DNA of 64,000 bases, from positions 558,001 through 622,000 of the forward strand of contig NZ_JAASQN010000002.1 in assembly GCF_011762125.1 (NCBI RefSeq), in the 5' to 3' direction. This DNA is from Sphingopyxis panaciterrae (lineage in GTDB: Bacteria > Pseudomonadota > Alphaproteobacteria > Sphingomonadales > Sphingomonadaceae). The number at the start of each line of letters is the position of its first letter. The stretch's first letter is position 1. Below are positions 62,380-64,000 of the stretch, one piece after another. The notes beneath the pieces were generated by a model that was given only the letters and a program-made list of their open reading frames with translations, ran no database searches and had not been told where the DNA came from. Position numbers and translations under genes: made by a program.

Positions 62380-63315
62380 TTAAGTCAAAAGATGGGCATT
62401 TTGCTCGACCCATGCCCGTAGCGTCTTGGGTTTGCGTCCCAAAAGCCGTTCCAGAATGTCGGATCGGTGAAAGGCGAACTGATAGGTCTGTTCAAATTCA
62501 TAATAGGCCTTGAAATATTCACCAGCCCCCACCCCAAACAGCTTCACATATCTTTGCCCCATGTGCTGCTCCCAGAACGCGACCGCGTCATTGTGGACGA
62601 TCCGCTCCTGCAGGACATCGCTGATCATTTCGGCAATTTCCGAGAAGAACAGGTGATCACTGCCGTTGTTCAGGTGATAGAGCTGATGAAGATGGCGATC
62701 GCCTTCCTCCATGATGATGCCGGCGGCGGCCTCGCCGAGATCGCCCGGATCGATCCAGGTCGTTCGCCTCTCGAAGGGCATCGCCAGCGCCCGGTCCGAT
62801 TTGATCGTACTGTTCCAGCGGATGAAATCATCCATCAGATAGGAGGCGATGTTGAGATAGGTGATCGGCAGATCGCTCTGCTCCAGAACTTCCCTCGCCT
62901 GAAGATGCTGAATGGCGGTGCCGCGGCCGAAATCGCGAACGATCTTCGGGACCTTCTTCAGCGACATATGGGGCGGGTCGCCGATGATCCGCAGGATCTG
63001 GCGAAGCTCGGGGGTGCGTCTTGCGGCCTGGACGAGATTATCCATCGCGGCCAGTTCGTCGATAAAATCGGGCGTGATGACAAATATATATTCGGCGTCG
63101 CGACAGGCGGCGGCGAGGCTGGCCGGTGCGAGATAGTCCGCTACTATCGCTTCGCTGCCAGGGAACGCCGCCTTCAGCTGGTCAAGCCGGGCGGGGCTGC
63201 TGGTGGCCAGCCGGAGGCGATCGCCCCAACCCTTGTACCGCAGGTAGCGCGCGAGCGGCCCTCCGATATGGCCGGCGGCGCCAAAAACGAGAACCTTGCC
63301 GGCAGAAGCGGTCAT
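62380..63315 (-). CDS. NmrA-like NAD(P)-binding protein
   Basis: 311 residues. The Rossmann motif is VLVFGAAGHIGGPLARYL. AEYIFVITPDFID, LNIASYLMDDFI and FERRTTWIDPGDLGEAAAGII are typical of NmrA/atypical SDR proteins, which act as NADPH sensors or as isoflavone-reductase-like and quinone-type reductases. The YxxxK catalytic pair is not evident. Its ATG (63315) overlaps the preceding dehydrogenase stop as ATGA. It is convergent with the MDR gene. Confidence 0.88.
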   Translation of the reverse strand: MTASAGKVLVFGAAGHIGGPLARYLRYKGWGDRLRLATSSPARLDQLKAAFPGSEAIVADYLAPASLAAACRDAEYIFVITPDFIDELAAMDNLVQAARRTPELRQILRIIGDPPHMSLKKVPKIVRDFGRGTAIQHLQAREVLEQSDLPITYLNIASYLMDDFIRWNSTIKSDRALAMPFERRTTWIDPGDLGEAAAGIIMEEGDRHLHQLYHLNNGSDHLFFSEIAEMISDVLQERIVHNDAVAFWEQHMGQRYVKLFGVGAGEYFKAYYEFEQTYQFAFHRSDILERLLGRKPKTLRAWVEQNAHLLT

Positions 63316-64000
63316 ATCCCGCTCGCCCTGCTTGCACCGTCCTCCCCCGGGGCCGCGTCCCATTTCGCGCGCCAGCGCTCGATCACATCGCGGTTCCGCG
63401 TCCGCTCGGGCGGCGCGCCGCCGAGGGCGGCGGCAACATTGGCGGCGGCGATGCGCGGAATGGCGTCGTACATCTCGCGCGTATGGCCGACGATATGGTC
63501 GGTCAGGATCGTGTTGGGCAGCTGTCTTAGGGGGCTGTCAGCGCCCAGCGGTTCTTCATCGAAGACGTCGAGCGCCGCCTTGGCGATCCTGCCCGCCGCA
63601 ACCTGACGATACAGTTCTTCCTCGTCGACCAGCCCGCCGCGCGCCGTGTTGATGAAGACGCAGCCGGGCTTCAGCCTGCGCAGGCGTTCGGCACCGAGGA
63701 AGCCCCGGGTCTCGGGGGCGAGGCTCGTCATCACGATGACCACGTCGCTAGTCTCCAGCAGTTGATCGAGTTCGACGAAGCGAAGCCCATCGACAGTCTC
63801 TGGCGGAGTTCGCGTGGTCACGACAATCTGTGCATCCCAGCCCGCGAGGCGGCGAATGATCGCGCGGGAAATATTGCCATAGCCTATGATGCCGATCGTC
63901 TTGCCGCGCACCATCCGGGCGGACATCGGCCCCTTGGGCCGTGGCTGCAGGTCACGCAGCTGCCTTTCGGCGCCGTGCAGATCGTAAAGCGATGTCAGCA
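63312..64000 (-). CDS. D-2-hydroxyacid dehydrogenase, NAD-binding (5' end outside the window)
   Basis: The frame is open from the right edge; about 228 codons are visible. The NAD site is KTIGIIGYGNISRAIIRRLAGW, the catalytic Arg is in FINTARGGLVDEEEL, the Glu in LDVFDEEPLG, and His in TDHIVGHTREMY. It covers the cofactor domain and part of the catalytic domain; the N-terminus lies outside. It is the second D-2-hydroxyacid dehydrogenase in the window (other at 31783) and is coupled to the NmrA-like gene by an ATGA overlap. Confidence 0.88.
   Translation of the reverse strand, partial: LTSLYDLHGAERQLRDLQPRPKGPMSARMVRGKTIGIIGYGNISRAIIRRLAGWDAQIVVTTRTPPETVDGLRFVELDQLLETSDVVIVMTSLAPETRGFLGAERLRRLKPGCVFINTARGGLVDEEELYRQVAAGRIAKAALDVFDEEPLGADSPLRQLPNTILTDHIVGHTREMYDAIPRIAAANVAAALGGAPPERTRNRDVIERWRAKWDAAPGEDGASRASGI

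Noticed and set aside
1..64000. CRISPR arrays, tRNA or rRNA genes, transposases, phage or defence genes
   Set aside because: I looked for regular direct repeats, cloverleaf ends, DDE-type or recombinase motifs and known defence families and found nothing I could support.

Overview
The window looks like a chromosomal or megaplasmid segment of an alphaproteobacterium of the Sphingomonadaceae (Sphingopyxis, Novosphingobium or Sphingobium type). This is an inference from high GC, four TonB-dependent receptors (TBDRs) carrying the IIVTAQKR-type TonB box common in sphingomonads, a FecI/FecR-type regulatory pair, and LigA/LigC/LigI proteins that match the Sphingobium SYK-6 protocatechuate 4,5-cleavage enzymes as I remember them. 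I see no rRNA, tRNA, CRISPR array, transposase or phage gene. Nearly all recognisable genes serve uptake and oxidative breakdown of small, probably aromatic or alicyclic, organic acids and esters.

Layout. 1-4384: the end of an unknown gene, then on the minus strand an ECF sigma factor, a FecR anti-sigma factor and a TBDR with an N-terminal signalling (STN) domain. 4533-11837 (minus): a CapA-like protein and a very tight operon with 4-base gene overlaps (DUF1932-type dehydrogenase, ligI, ligA, ligC, aldehyde dehydrogenase), headed by a LysR regulator with two HTH domains. 12392-17717 (plus): an MFS carrier, a TBDR paralogous to the first one, and a secreted S10 peptidase. 17751-25209: an ACT-like small protein, a LysR divergent from a metallo-beta-lactamase/alpha-beta hydrolase pair, a flavin reductase, and a flavin monooxygenase of acyl-CoA dehydrogenase fold with an aldo/keto reductase. 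25216-30618 (minus): TBDR, then SDR, BKACE enzyme and LLM flavin monooxygenase. 31172-33963 (plus): PQ-loop membrane protein and two hydroxyacid dehydrogenases.

33981-42376: a periplasmic amidohydrolase, a nitrilase/flavin reductase pair, a MarR regulator, an aromatic-acid MFS carrier with a possible 20-codon leader ORF, a Bcr/CflA exporter and a siderophore-interacting flavoprotein. 42684-48891 (minus): an unusual operon of TBDR, seven-bladed EAR-type beta-propeller and a DUF5624-like protein, preceded by a very AT-rich leader and a LysR. 49444-53585 (minus): a gentisate operon (SDR, gentisate 1,2-dioxygenase, FAH-family hydrolase, carboxylesterase). 54475-56456 (plus): an MsrQ-like membrane protein and an epoxide hydrolase. 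56805-60937 (minus): NTF2-like protein, second flavin monooxygenase, second BKACE enzyme, and a dienelactone hydrolase-SnoaL fusion. 61255-64000: an MDR reductase (plus), then an NmrA-like protein and a partial D-2-hydroxyacid dehydrogenase (minus).

How it fits together: TBDRs and MFS carriers bring substrates in. Esterases, amidase-type enzymes and epoxide hydrolase unmask them. Two-component flavin monooxygenases and dehydrogenases oxidise them. Ring cleavage products are finished by gentisate and 2-pyrone-4,6-dicarboxylate/protocatechuate enzymes and BKACE enzymes. The most interesting unexplained signals are a 16-bp palindrome of type TTGGTG-N4-CACCAA present in three separate intergenic regions (a candidate local regulon), the TBDR/EAR-propeller/DUF5624 operon, the tandem-HTH LysR, and ligA without a ligB.
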